Part shown: positions 43,736 through 53,602 of the stretch, piece after piece
How positions within the stretch are numbered: position 1 is the stretch's first letter
Layout: every line of letters begins with the position of its first letter
Origin: Gammaproteobacteria bacterium
GTDB taxonomy: Bacteria; Pseudomonadota; Gammaproteobacteria; Pseudomonadales; Cellvibrionaceae
Assembly: GCA_004172865.1 (NCBI GenBank)
Contig: SEBV01000001.1
Span: forward strand, 1 to 64,000
Reading direction: 5' to 3'
DNA length: 64,000 nt
Notes under the pieces: model-generated
The model's input: the letters and a program-made list of their open reading frames with translations, nothing else
Told to the model about the DNA's origin: nothing
The model's database searches: none
Program-made: the position numbers and the translations under genes

Positions 43736-46700
43736 TTATATCGGAATTTTTTTAATAGTTGCAGCTAAACTCTCGATAGGCACAGGACGCGCAAAATAGT
43801 AGCCCTGATAAGCATCGCAACCCATTTCTGCCAAAGCATTTTTTTGCTCCAGTGTTTCAACACCTTCGGCGATAACTTTTAAATTCAAGCTGTGACCTAA
43901 TGCGACGACAGTTCGTGCAATAGCGGCGTCGTTGGGATCGGTAAGCAAATCGCGTACGAACGACTGGTCAATTTTAAGTTGATCCAGCGGTAGGCGTTTT
44001 AGGTAAGACAACGATGAGTAGCCGGTGCCGAAATCGTCCAGCGAAAAAGTGACGCCGAGCGCTTTAATTTCCACCATTTTTACAATCACATCTTCAACAT
44101 CTTTCACCAACATACTTTCGGTGAGTTCAAGTTTTAGCAAATGCGGATTTGCGCCAGTTTTTTTCAAAGCACGATCTACATTGGCGACAAAATCTGGCTG
44201 CGCAAATTGCGACGCGCTTACGTTAACTGCCATAGTCCAGTGAGCCGTTGCAGTTGTTTTCGCCCAACTTACGAGTTGCGCGCAGGCAACTTCGAGCACC
44301 CATTGGCCCAAGGGTAAAATCATGCCGGTTTCTTCTGCGAGTGGAATAAATGCAGCGGGCGATACCATTCCGTGTTCACCGTGATTCCAACGCACAAGCG
44401 CCTCAACGCCAGTGGGTTTGCCTTTGCCATTCACCTGTAATTGATAATGTAAAAGAAATTCTTTGCGCTCCAGCGCGACGCGCAAACTTTTTTCCAATGA
44501 GACACGAACTGATGCTGCGGCTTGCATGGTCGGATCAAAAAAGCGCGCGTTATTACGACCCGCCGTTTTTGCCTGATACATTGCGACATCGGCTTTTTTA
44601 AGTAACTCATCCAAAGTTTCAAGTTGATGCAAAAACACCACTATGCCGATGCTCGGCGTAATTACATAAGTGTGTTCGCGCAAAATGTAGGGCTTTGCAA
44701 GAGCCGCCAAAATCTTGTGGGCGATTGCTTCAGCCTGCGCAGCCGCTTCGTTGGGATAAATGCTCAGAGCTTCAATCAGCATCACAAATTCATCGCCGCC
44801 CATACGCGCAATACTGTCGCCTTCGCGTATGCATGCCTGTAAACGTGCGGCGACTTGCTGCAGTAAAATATCGCCAACATCATGCCCAAGGCTGTCGTTG
44901 AGTTGCTTGAAATGATCCAGATCCAAAAACATAAGCGCGCCGTGTTGATCGGTGCGGCACGAGGTGAGAATTGCTTGCTGTAAGCGGTCGAACAATAAAC
45001 GGCGGTTGGGCAGATTGGTGAGCGGATCGTAAAATGCCAGGCGGTAAATCTCTTCTTCATCCTGACGTTGCTGGCTGATGTCGCGAATCAAACTAATAAA
45101 AGTAGCCTGACCATTATGAGTCGTTTTGGATACGGACAAACTCATCGGAAATTGGCTGCCATCTTTACGTTGGCCTTCCGCTTCCAGCAGCGTGCCTATG
45201 ACATGGCTCTCGCTGGTTTCTAAATAATGTTCGAGGTAGCGGTCATGTTGGTGATCTGGAATGCCCGGCATTAGCATCGCGAGGTTGCGGCCAATCACTT
45301 CTTCAGGCGTATAGCCAAAAATTGAACTCGCCGCTTTATTGAAAGATTCCATTAAACCTTGGGCGTTAATCGTAATTACGCCATCGAACATATTGTCCAA
45401 AATGGCTTGGGTATGTTGCACGGATTCCTGCAAAGCGACTTCGGCTTTTTTGCGTTTGGTGATATCGACATCCACCACGAACAGTCCTTCAATATTGTCG
45501 TCTTTTTTGTCGGGGATATATTGCGTCCAGACGCAAACGCTGGCGCCGGATGGGCTGGTCAGTTCGCGCTCAAAACTTTGAGAAATTCCCTCTAAAGCGG
45601 CACGCATCATCGGCTCGTTCTGCTTGAATTGCGCTTCGCCCATAATTTCCTGGGGACGCAATTGATAAACCTGTTCAGCGGTTTTTCCAAACCAGCCTAA
45701 GTATTCTTTGTTAGCAAAATTGCAGCGTAAATCTTTTGTCCAGTGCGACACCATGCCTGGCATATTGTGAGCGAGAGTAGCGATAAAGCGCTCTTTTTGT
45801 AGCACCGCCGCTTCAGCTTGTTTGCGCTGGGTGATGTCATGAGCAACGGCAAGCAGGATCGGCTCGGATTCGGTGTCGAGAAAGCGAGCAGAAAATTCTA
45901 CGTTTCTAAGTTCGCCGTTGCGGCGGCGCATTAAAAACTCAAAATCATCGACGCGGCCAAATTTTAAAAGCTGCTCGCGCATGGCATTGCGTTCTTCTGG
46001 AACCGCCCATAAGTTCATGTTTTGCGTATCTTGCCCGATGATTTCTTCGCGGCTAAAACCCGATGCTTCGCAAAATGCATCGCTGCAATCAATTAATAAT
46101 CCGTCTTTGGTCTGCAGCGTTAACGGATGCGGAATAAGTTTGAAGGTGGTGCGGAATCTATCGTCAGCTTTGCGCAGCGCTTCTATCGCTTGGTAATGCT
46201 CGCTCACATCGCTGAATACCAACACCACACCGACTATAGCGCCCGAGGCGTCGCGGATTGGCGCTGCACTATCGGAGATCTGGTATTCACGGCCGTCTCG
46301 CGCAACGAGCGATGTGTGGTTTGCGAGGCCGACAACGTGCCCACCTTCCATCACCAATTGCACTGGGTTAATAGATGCTTCGCGAGTATCGGCGTGAATA
46401 ATGTGGAAAACATCTGTGAGTGGATGCCCAATGGCCTCTTCCAGCGACCAGCTCGTCATGCGTTCGGCGGTAGCATTCATGCGAGTGATGCGGCCTTGCG
46501 CATCGGTGGCGATAACGGCGTCGCCGATGGATTCTAAGGTGATAGCAAGGTTTTCTTCGCTGCGGCGCAGTTTATCTTCCGCAAGTCTGCGCGCTGAAAT
46601 ATCGCGCACTATGGACATCATGGTGCCGTCGCGCATGAGCGTAGAAAAAACTTCGGCGGTAAAGATCGAGTTATCCTTGCGGCGCAATTGCCATTCACCG

Positions 46701-47842
46701 AAGAGTTCTTCCTTGGTTTCAATTGCATCAATAGCGGGATTAATTTTTTCGACTTCGTTGGGTGCAACGACATCGGCAGGGCGAAGCGTGAGCAATTCGT
46801 CGCGGTCGTAACCCAGCATTTGGCAAAAGTTGGTGTTGGCATCCACAAAAGTACTATTGGGATCAGCGCGAAAAATAATGATGCCCATTTGCGAACTGTC
46901 GAATAATTTTCGGTAGCGGGCGTCACTTTCCTGTTGTGCGTCCGCCGCACGAAATTGTTCTTGCTGAATATTGCGAAGATTCGTTTGAGTTTCTGCGAGC
47001 CAGGCCAGAATGCTGCTCTTTCGTTGATCCGTTAAATGAATGGGCGAATTAAAATCGCCTTTGCCGATGCGAGAAATTTGGTAATAAACCTCGGTTACCG
47101 AGCCACCTAATATGGAGCGCAAAAGCAGGCTGATATTTAACAAGGTAAGAATTAAACAAACCCCAAAACCTATCAGGGTGAAGCGCATAATTGTGGCCCG
47201 GTTTTCGGCGTGCTCAACCGCATCGCGCGTGCGCTTATTCATTGAATCAAAAAAACGGTTAATGGGCGTCAAGGTCGCTGCTTTCGCTTTGTCGTAATTG
47301 CTACCAAATAACAGCGGCAACGCAAGCTTGCGTGCGCTTTCGAGGTCGGACGAATTTGCATCCATAAAGCCGATGGCGCGCAATTCGGTAATACTCAATG
47401 CATCTGAACGCGCTTTTGCATCGGCCAACAATTGCAGTTCATGAGTACTGAATTGCGCCTGCCGCATCAGCTCTAATAGGGCGACGGTAGGTCCGTTGGT
47501 TTCGATTGATTGTTGGTTGGTTAGTAGCATTTCCCAGTAAATGTTGGGATAAGCAGCAGGCCGTGGTTTTTTGCCATCGCGAATGGCGAGTATGTCTTGG
47601 TAATATTGTTTGTAGATGGGATTGGCAGTGGCTACATAGCTGCGCGCCATGCGGGTTAAATCATCCGATGATTGACGCAGTTCGTTGGCGAGCAGCAAAG
47701 ATTGGTGGCGGAGATCATTAGCGCGATCTACTTCTTTTTCCGACTCAACATAAAGCACAAAAATAATAACAAGCGCGATGATAAGGCTCAGCGCTAGCCA
47801 AATATGCAGCGAAAATTGACGCGTACTTTTTCTTGCTGTCAT
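43736..47842 (-). CDS. Multi-PAS GGDEF-EAL protein
   Basis: About 1368-residue membrane protein with both cyclic di-GMP domains. Two membrane helices (about residues 10-30 and 220-240) enclose a helical periplasmic sensor region. Five PAS domains follow (about 310-935 in total), then a GGDEF domain with intact RMGGDEFVML and an EAL domain with EALVRWNHG, LELTESML and DDFGTGYSSLSYLKRLPLDQ. Both active sites look complete, so it could make or break c-di-GMP; the balance is not predictable. The start at 47842 has GGAA six bases upstream; the longer frame to 47920 is less likely. No partner gene is adjacent. Confidence 0.93.
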   Translation of the reverse strand: MTARKSTRQFSLHIWLALSLIIALVIIFVLYVESEKEVDRANDLRHQSLLLANELRQSSDDLTRMARSYVATANPIYKQYYQDILAIRDGKKPRPAAYPNIYWEMLLTNQQSIETNGPTVALLELMRQAQFSTHELQLLADAKARSDALSITELRAIGFMDANSSDLESARKLALPLLFGSNYDKAKAATLTPINRFFDSMNKRTRDAVEHAENRATIMRFTLIGFGVCLILTLLNISLLLRSILGGSVTEVYYQISRIGKGDFNSPIHLTDQRKSSILAWLAETQTNLRNIQQEQFRAADAQQESDARYRKLFDSSQMGIIIFRADPNSTFVDANTNFCQMLGYDRDELLTLRPADVVAPNEVEKINPAIDAIETKEELFGEWQLRRKDNSIFTAEVFSTLMRDGTMMSIVRDISARRLAEDKLRRSEENLAITLESIGDAVIATDAQGRITRMNATAERMTSWSLEEAIGHPLTDVFHIIHADTREASINPVQLVMEGGHVVGLANHTSLVARDGREYQISDSAAPIRDASGAIVGVVLVFSDVSEHYQAIEALRKADDRFRTTFKLIPHPLTLQTKDGLLIDCSDAFCEASGFSREEIIGQDTQNMNLWAVPEERNAMREQLLKFGRVDDFEFLMRRRNGELRNVEFSARFLDTESEPILLAVAHDITQRKQAEAAVLQKERFIATLAHNMPGMVSHWTKDLRCNFANKEYLGWFGKTAEQVYQLRPQEIMGEAQFKQNEPMMRAALEGISQSFERELTSPSGASVCVWTQYIPDKKDDNIEGLFVVDVDITKRKKAEVALQESVQHTQAILDNMFDGVITINAQGLMESFNKAASSIFGYTPEEVIGRNLAMLMPGIPDHQHDRYLEHYLETSESHVIGTLLEAEGQRKDGSQFPMSLSVSKTTHNGQATFISLIRDISQQRQDEEEIYRLAFYDPLTNLPNRRLLFDRLQQAILTSCRTDQHGALMFLDLDHFKQLNDSLGHDVGDILLQQVAARLQACIREGDSIARMGGDEFVMLIEALSIYPNEAAAQAEAIAHKILAALAKPYILREHTYVITPSIGIVVFLHQLETLDELLKKADVAMYQAKTAGRNNARFFDPTMQAAASVRVSLEKSLRVALERKEFLLHYQLQVNGKGKPTGVEALVRWNHGEHGMVSPAAFIPLAEETGMILPLGQWVLEVACAQLVSWAKTTATAHWTMAVNVSASQFAQPDFVANVDRALKKTGANPHLLKLELTESMLVKDVEDVIVKMVEIKALGVTFSLDDFGTGYSSLSYLKRLPLDQLKIDQSFVRDLLTDPNDAAIARTVVALGHSLNLKVIAEGVETLEQKNALAEMGCDAYQGYYFARPVPIESLAATIKKIPI

Positions 47843-48135
47843 CTTGATTTCCATTTCGTTCAAGCCGTGATTCGGGCAACTGCAGATGAAGTAGATTGTA
47901 AACGTGCCCGACAGCACCAAATTGAATCACGCTGTGAAAAAATTTGTGTGGCGCGAGAATAATAACGACTCGTCAAATGAATCAACAATCTGTCATCATT
48001 GTAGAAGCAAAATAATAAAAAGTTTGCAAAATCTATGGCACAAGTGTTGCTCAGTTCAAAAATAAACAAGTCTTTCTATAAAAACGAATAACGAGCTAGT
48101 TAATATTTCAATTTGAATAAAAACCGGAGAATAAA

Positions 48136-49590
48136 ATGCCCCAAGGTTCTTTTATAAATGCATTGCTGCGCAAAAAAGCTGTAGTTGATGATGTGGATAA
48201 CATCGGCTTAAGGCGCTGTTTAAGTGCATTTGATTTAACCTTGATGGGAATTGGCGCCATTATAGGTACAGGTATTTTTGTATTGACGGGTGTAGCCGCT
48301 GCAACAACTTCTGGCCCCGCCGTAATTGTGTCATTCGTTATTGCAGGGTTTGCATGCGCTTTTGCCGCGCTTGCCTATGCGGAATTGGCATCCAGTGTGG
48401 GTGGCGCTGGCAGTGCCTATGGGTATTCTTATGCAGCTTTCGGTGAATTCGTTGCGTGGATAATTGGCTGGGATTTAATTTTGGAGTACGGCGTTTCGGT
48501 GGCGGCAGTTGCTAATGGCTGGTCGGGATATTTCAATAATGCGTTACACGGAATTGGTTTAGGTTTGCCCGCAGCGCTCACTAAAGGGCCATTCGCCGTA
48601 GATGCCACAACCGGCCTTCCTGCTGGTGGCATTATCAATTTACCGGCATTTGCCATAGTGTTTGTATTGATGATCATGTTAATCATCGGCGTAAAACAAA
48701 GTGCAAAATTAAATACCGGAATGGTGTTTGTAAAATTATTAGCCATCGTGATTTTTTTATCAGTTGCAATTTTTCACGTCAATCCTGAAAACTGGAGTCC
48801 ATTTATTCCATTCGGTTGGTTCTCCCATGATGAAGCTGGTAAACCTATCGGTATTCTTGCCGGTGCTTCCGTCGTATTTTTTGCGTATGTCGGGTTCGAT
48901 GCAGTATCTACCGCGACAGAAGAGTCAAATAGCCCGCAACGTGATGTTCCCATCGGTATTCTCGCCTCTTTAATTTTTTGTACAGTAATTTATATTCTGG
49001 TCGCAGGAATATTAACGGGGATTGTTTCGTATAAAGAATTAAATGTGTCATCACCGGTTGCATTTGGCTTGGAGCGAATAGGAATTAATTGGGCATCTTC
49101 GCTAGTTGCGACAGGCGTTATTGCAGGGCTAACAACGGTAATGTTGGTATTGTATTACGCGCTCACGCGAATTCTTACCGCAATGTCTCGCGATGGTTTA
49201 GTCTCTCCCTTCTTCTCCGCAGTAAATCCCAAAACGCAAACTCCCGTAAAAAACACTGTCATCTGCGGCACCATAATAGCGGTCATGGCCGGCTTTATTC
49301 CGTTGAATGCATTAGCCGAATTGGTAAATATCGGAACGCTCACGGCATTTGTATTGGTGTGTGTGGGCGTAATTTCGCTGCGCAAAACTCACCCTGATTT
49401 AAAACGGCCTTTTACTATGCCGGGTGGAATTATATTGCCAGTATTAGGCGTGATTTCGTGTTTGGCATTAATTGGCTTTTTGCCGTGGCAAACCCATTTG
49501 CGTTTTGTATTGTGGTTAGCGGTTGGCCTTATTATTTATTTTGCGTATGGAATTCATAAAAGCCGATTAAGAAAAGCAGATATTGTCTAA
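48136..49590 (+). CDS. APC-family amino acid permease
   Basis: Inner-membrane amino acid transporter with about 12 helices, 484 residues. Helix 1 has the family motif MGIGAIIGTGIFVLTG (about residues 38-53). ASSVGGAGSAYGYSYAAFGEF follows, and helix 6 has FFAYVGFDAVSTATEES. The layout is that of the cationic amino acid transporter (CAT/YfnA-like) branch, but the substrate is uncertain. GGAG lies eight bases before the ATG. A strong bidirectional terminator follows. Confidence 0.92.
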   Translation: MPQGSFINALLRKKAVVDDVDNIGLRRCLSAFDLTLMGIGAIIGTGIFVLTGVAAATTSGPAVIVSFVIAGFACAFAALAYAELASSVGGAGSAYGYSYAAFGEFVAWIIGWDLILEYGVSVAAVANGWSGYFNNALHGIGLGLPAALTKGPFAVDATTGLPAGGIINLPAFAIVFVLMIMLIIGVKQSAKLNTGMVFVKLLAIVIFLSVAIFHVNPENWSPFIPFGWFSHDEAGKPIGILAGASVVFFAYVGFDAVSTATEESNSPQRDVPIGILASLIFCTVIYILVAGILTGIVSYKELNVSSPVAFGLERIGINWASSLVATGVIAGLTTVMLVLYYALTRILTAMSRDGLVSPFFSAVNPKTQTPVKNTVICGTIIAVMAGFIPLNALAELVNIGTLTAFVLVCVGVISLRKTHPDLKRPFTMPGGIILPVLGVISCLALIGFLPWQTHLRFVLWLAVGLIIYFAYGIHKSRLRKADIV

Positions 49591-49595
49591 TGGAA

Positions 49596-49626
49596 AAATA
49601 AAGGCGCTAGCTGCGCCTTTATTTTT
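49596..49626. terminator. Bidirectional terminator after the permease gene
   Basis: Arms AAATAAAGGCGC (49596-49607) and GCGCCTTTATTT (49613-49624) pair perfectly around TAGCT and are followed by further T. On the other strand it ends the convergent small gene, whose last codons lie within the right arm. Confidence 0.9.
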
Positions 49627-49921
49627 TGAGATCAAATTTAATTAAGCTGTCGGTACAAATAAAATTAAAATCCATAAAATTTTTATTCGGTATTTCCAAT
49701 CGACTGGCTTTCACATGGCCAAGCTGCAAACCATTTAAGGTTGGTGAATCGTCGTAATAGTCAGCAGCGTAGTAACCTAAAAACCATTGGCTGATAGCAG
49801 CGAACAAAAACAAAAATAGCGCGGCCGCTTTCAAAATATTATCCGCGTCTTTAACGTCCATTACATCTTCGGCGTGATAAACACCAGGGCAACAGCTTTT
49901 AGTATCTTCTTGTCTATTCAT
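49619..49921 (-). CDS. Small membrane protein of unknown function
   Basis: 100-residue protein with one predicted membrane helix (about residues 30-50, ILKAAALFLFLFAAISQWFL). A short Cys-containing N-terminus (SCCPGVYHAED) precedes it, and a C-terminal soluble part (GLQLGHVKASRLEIPN) follows. GAGGAG stands eight bases before the ATG, which supports it as a real gene. Its stop codon lies in the terminator shared with the convergent permease gene. I do not recognise the family. Confidence 0.6.
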   Translation of the reverse strand: MNRQEDTKSCCPGVYHAEDVMDVKDADNILKAAALFLFLFAAISQWFLGYYAADYYDDSPTLNGLQLGHVKASRLEIPNKNFMDFNFICTDSLIKFDLKK

Positions 49922-50195
49922 AAAAGTTACTCCTCATAAAAGCTACTCCGCTTAAACTGTCCGTAGTGAACTGGCGTGCTATTCGAGCGAAACCAGTGTG
50001 GCTCTGGCTGCAAGCATAAGTTATTTCCAATCAAGTGTTCGTAAAATTTTGTGAAAAATAGCCTCTATATTGAGGATACTCGTTGACAAAAGTCACTGAA
50101 ATCAACGGAAAACGGTCATGGCTGATCTAAATCATTGTTTTAGTTTTTGCAGCCCCCATTGACTCCACAGGTTTAATTTCAGATCGGGTACTTCT

Positions 50196-50594
50196 ATGGC
50201 GCTACATTTTGCCGCAATCATCACCTTATTTTCGTTACTACTATTTCTCGGAACCATTTTTGCCGTGGGGCACGCGCGAACCAAATACCATATTAAAGCG
50301 CCAGCCACTACCGGCAATGATGACTTTGAACGGGTGTTCCGTGTGCAAATGAATACGCTGGAAAATCTGGTGTTATTTCTACCTGCCTTATGGTTATTTA
50401 ATATTTATGTGAGCCCTTTGTGGACGGGAATTATCGGAGCGGTATGGATTTTTGGACGTGTTTATTATGCAGTCAGTTATGTTCGCTCAGCTGCTGCCCG
50501 TAGCGCTGGTTATGGAATTAGCTTGCTGGCATTTGGTGTCTTAGCTATTGGCGCTATTGTTGGTATCGCGCAAAGAATTATTAGCGGAATTTAA
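50196..50594 (+). CDS. MAPEG-family membrane protein
   Basis: 132-residue integral membrane protein with four helices, of the MAPEG family (eicosanoid and glutathione metabolism). The signature FERVFRVQMNTLENLVLFLP (about residues 44-63) is intact and contains the Asn-Glu pair seen in glutathione-binding members. Bacterial MAPEG proteins often act as glutathione transferases, but the substrate here is unknown. It lies 65 bases before an ABC exporter gene on the same strand. Confidence 0.9.
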   Translation: MALHFAAIITLFSLLLFLGTIFAVGHARTKYHIKAPATTGNDDFERVFRVQMNTLENLVLFLPALWLFNIYVSPLWTGIIGAVWIFGRVYYAVSYVRSAAARSAGYGISLLAFGVLAIGAIVGIAQRIISGI

Positions 50595-50659
50595 ATTGCC
50601 TCTGCACATTTTATTCTCTACAGCTCACTATTTAATTTATTTATGCTCAGGAAAAATTG

Positions 50660-52435
50660 ATGTCTGAATTAAGCGAACAATCCACACCACAACCAATTCC
50701 AAAACGGTTAAGTCCGTTACTGGATTTAATTCCTTTTTTGAAAATTTATTGGCTGCGTTGGGTGTGGACATTTTTAGCCTTGGCAGTTGCTGCGGGTGCA
50801 ACCTTGGCATTGCCCGTAGCTTTTCGCTATTTAATTGATTTAGGTTTTTCATCCGGGCAGAGCGAACATATTGATCGCTATTTTATTGCGCTCTTTGGTT
50901 TATCGGTAATATTGGCGATAGCCACGGCATTGCGATTTTATTTTGTCTCCTGGTTAGGTGAACGCGTAACAGCAGATATTCGTAGCGCAATTTATTCACA
51001 TATTTTACGCATGAGCCCGCAATTTTTTGAAATCACCAAAACCGGTGAAGTGCTTTCGCGTTTAACTACAGATACAACCTTAATTCAAACAGTCGTCGGC
51101 ACAAGCTTATCCATGGGTTTGCGTAATTTATTTATGTTGGTGGGCGGCATTGTCATGCTCATTATTACCAGCCCATTACTCGCCGGTTATATTTTAGTAA
51201 CGCTCGTGTTAGTGATTGCACCGATTTTAATATTTGGTCGCCGTGTGCGAAAATTATCACGCGATAGTCAAGACCGCGTTGCCGACTCAAGCGCCCTTGC
51301 AGGCGAAGTATTAAACGCAATGCCTACCGTGCAATCCTACACACAAGAAACACGCGAAAGTTCTCGCTTTAATGTATCAGTAGAAACCGCATTTGAAACT
51401 GCGTTATCGCGTATTCGTGCACGCTCCTTTCTAACGGTTGTTGTCATTGTATTGGTGTTCGCCGCAATTTCCTTTGTATTGTGGCTCGGTGCAAAAGCCG
51501 TTATTGCGGGCCAAATGACAGGCGGTGAATTATCGCAATTTATTATGTACGCCGTGGTAACAGCAGGTGCAATTGGCGCTATTACAGAAGTGTGGGGTGA
51601 ATTACAGCGCGCGGCAGGTGCTACGGAACGTTTGATGGAATTGTTGCATATCGAATCGCCCGTTGTTGAAACAACGCAACCAAAAAAATTACCGCAAGGT
51701 GGTGATGGTATTGAATTCGAAAATGTAAATTTTTCCTATCCATCTCGCCCCGATACGCTCGCATTAAAAAACTTTTCATTAAAAATTCGTCACGGCGAAC
51801 ACGTTGCTTTAGTTGGTCCGTCTGGTGCAGGTAAAACAACTTTATTTCAATTGTTGTTTCGCTTTTACGATCCACAATCTGGTGCAGTTCGTTTTAATGG
51901 AGTTGATTTGCGTGATCTCACGTTCAATGACGCTCGCCAACCATTCAGTGTTGTGTTGCAAGAAACTATTATTTTCGCGGGCAGCGTGATCGACAATATT
52001 CGCTATGGTCACCCCGACGCGACCTTCGAAGAAGTAAAACACGCTGCGACTATGGCGGCTGCCAATGATTTTATCGAAGCATTACCCGAAGGCTACGATA
52101 CTTTTCTCGGCGAACGCGGCGTACGCTTATCCGGCGGGCAGCGTCAGCGGATTTCTATCGCACGCGCAATTTTAAGCAATCCACCGATTTTATTATTAGA
52201 TGAAGCCACCAGCGCCCTCGATGCTGAAAGCGAACGCCAAGTCCAGCACGCCCTCGATAACGCCGCACACAATCGCACAACGTTAGTTATTGCACATCGT
52301 CTAGCGACGGTGCAAGCCGCCGATAGAATTATCGTTATGGAGGCTGGGCAAATAGTTGCCGAAGGCACGCACACTCAATTACTAACTGAAAGCCCACTGT
52401 ATGCGAGATTGGCTAAGTTGCAGTTTACGGATTGA
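50660..52435 (+). CDS. ABC exporter, fused permease and ATPase (MsbA-related)
   Basis: 591-residue half-transporter acting as a homodimer. Six membrane helices occupy about residues 30-330. The C-terminal ATPase has Walker A LVGPSGAGKTTLFQLL (about 383-398), the Q-loop VVLQETIIF, the signature LSGGQRQRISIARA (about 492-505), Walker B PPILLLDEATSALD and the switch His in VIAHRLATV. The pattern is that of the MsbA-related exporters common in Proteobacteria, not lipid A flippase MsbA itself; the substrate is unknown. The start at 50660 has AGGAAAAA upstream; the TTG one codon earlier is rejected. Confidence 0.92.
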   Translation: MSELSEQSTPQPIPKRLSPLLDLIPFLKIYWLRWVWTFLALAVAAGATLALPVAFRYLIDLGFSSGQSEHIDRYFIALFGLSVILAIATALRFYFVSWLGERVTADIRSAIYSHILRMSPQFFEITKTGEVLSRLTTDTTLIQTVVGTSLSMGLRNLFMLVGGIVMLIITSPLLAGYILVTLVLVIAPILIFGRRVRKLSRDSQDRVADSSALAGEVLNAMPTVQSYTQETRESSRFNVSVETAFETALSRIRARSFLTVVVIVLVFAAISFVLWLGAKAVIAGQMTGGELSQFIMYAVVTAGAIGAITEVWGELQRAAGATERLMELLHIESPVVETTQPKKLPQGGDGIEFENVNFSYPSRPDTLALKNFSLKIRHGEHVALVGPSGAGKTTLFQLLFRFYDPQSGAVRFNGVDLRDLTFNDARQPFSVVLQETIIFAGSVIDNIRYGHPDATFEEVKHAATMAAANDFIEALPEGYDTFLGERGVRLSGGQRQRISIARAILSNPPILLLDEATSALDAESERQVQHALDNAAHNRTTLVIAHRLATVQAADRIIVMEAGQIVAEGTHTQLLTESPLYARLAKLQFTD

Positions 52436-52501
52436 TATATTGACGTTTATTGAGTAGTGTCCTGAATATTGAAAAGTTAAACACAATTTCACGAGATAGC
52501 T

Positions 52502-53029
52502 ATGAACTTCATCATCAATATTCTGGACAAAATTTTATTTGGTATTTTGCTGCTAGTATTTTTCCAGGTGCCCATTTTATCGGATCATTATTTGCAGTAC
52601 GTGAGCGGTTATTACGACGCAACCAGCAAACAAGTTGAAGGTTTTAAACAGAACGCAGCGCAACACAATTATCCAGACGTTTATGCGATGATTAACGACC
52701 TGCGCACTAACTCGAATTCGGTGGTGCGTACCGATGCGGAACAGAAACTTGAAACTATGCGTGAGTATGAAGAGCTAACAGCTACGATTACTACGCTTAA
52801 AGAAGGAAATATTTATCAACGCGCGTGGTTTATCTTCAATCCATCGCGCTGGGAAACTTTGAAAAAAGTGCATGAAAATTTTAAACCCGGAATACCACTT
52901 TCGCTCAATGACATAGGTTTCAGTGTTTTAACGGCATTGGTGTTGAGTATTCTACTGATATGGCCGTTCAGGTTTTTGGCAACGAGAGAAAAGCGCGTCC
53001 GTGTTGCTTCACATGGAAAGTTACTTTAG
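52502..53029 (+). CDS. DUF2937-like membrane protein
   Basis: 175-residue protein with one N-terminal helix (ILDKILFGILLLVFFQVPIL), a soluble helical middle (about residues 40-130) and a C-terminal helix (IGFSVLTALVLSILLIWPF). Opening with a helix ending in VPILSDHYLQYV followed by a helical domain matches DUF2937 as I remember it. Function unknown. It lies 66 bases after the ABC exporter gene and may be co-transcribed with it. Confidence 0.78.
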   Translation: MNFIINILDKILFGILLLVFFQVPILSDHYLQYVSGYYDATSKQVEGFKQNAAQHNYPDVYAMINDLRTNSNSVVRTDAEQKLETMREYEELTATITTLKEGNIYQRAWFIFNPSRWETLKKVHENFKPGIPLSLNDIGFSVLTALVLSILLIWPFRFLATREKRVRVASHGKLL

Positions 53030-53144
53030 AAAGAGTCTTACCTAAGAACTTAAATTTAAAATATGTATTTATAAATTGGGCGTCGCCACATTGATTGGCG
53101 CACGCGCCATAGCTCGCCCTAACTTATAAAACAAGCGGAAATTT

Positions 53145-53525
53145 TTATTTAATTATTGTTACTTTTGCTATCAAAGCACTTATCACCACTAGCGCCAATG
53201 CAATCAGCGCGCCTAAAAATTCGCGACATTCTTCAATATAAGGCTTATCGGCATTCATCCCCTGCATTAAAGGCTCTTCAGTCATGTGCAAATAATATTG
53301 ATAGGCACCGGGCGCACTTATAAATAATTGAACAGCACAAATACTGACTGCAATCCAAAAAATAGTCCGATAAAATTTATTGACTAGCAGTAACAAGGGC
53401 ACCAGGGCGCAGATCGTGTAAAAACTTACCCAAATGACGGGATCGGGATCATTAAATTGAAGCGAGGCGAAAGCGACGAGCGTGATGCCGAATAGGAGAC
53501 AAATACTTTTCAAAAAATAAATCAT
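53145..53525 (-). CDS. TMEM220-like membrane protein
   Basis: 126-residue membrane protein with four predicted helices. The hallmark FASLQFNDPDPVIWVSFYTI (about residues 19-38) is typical of the TMEM220 family, also found in eukaryotes. No biochemical function is established. The start at 53525 has AGGGG seven bases upstream; the 11-residue longer frame is less likely. It stands in an intergenic stretch between convergent and unrelated genes. Confidence 0.82.
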   Translation of the reverse strand: MIYFLKSICLLFGITLVAFASLQFNDPDPVIWVSFYTICALVPLLLLVNKFYRTIFWIAVSICAVQLFISAPGAYQYYLHMTEEPLMQGMNADKPYIEECREFLGALIALALVVISALIAKVTIIK

Positions 53526-53602
53526 GGAGTGGCCCCTTGTGGCAGTCTCTAACTGCACATTTATTGTTGAGGGCCATTATAAAAGTTTGTGATGAAAAAT
53601 CG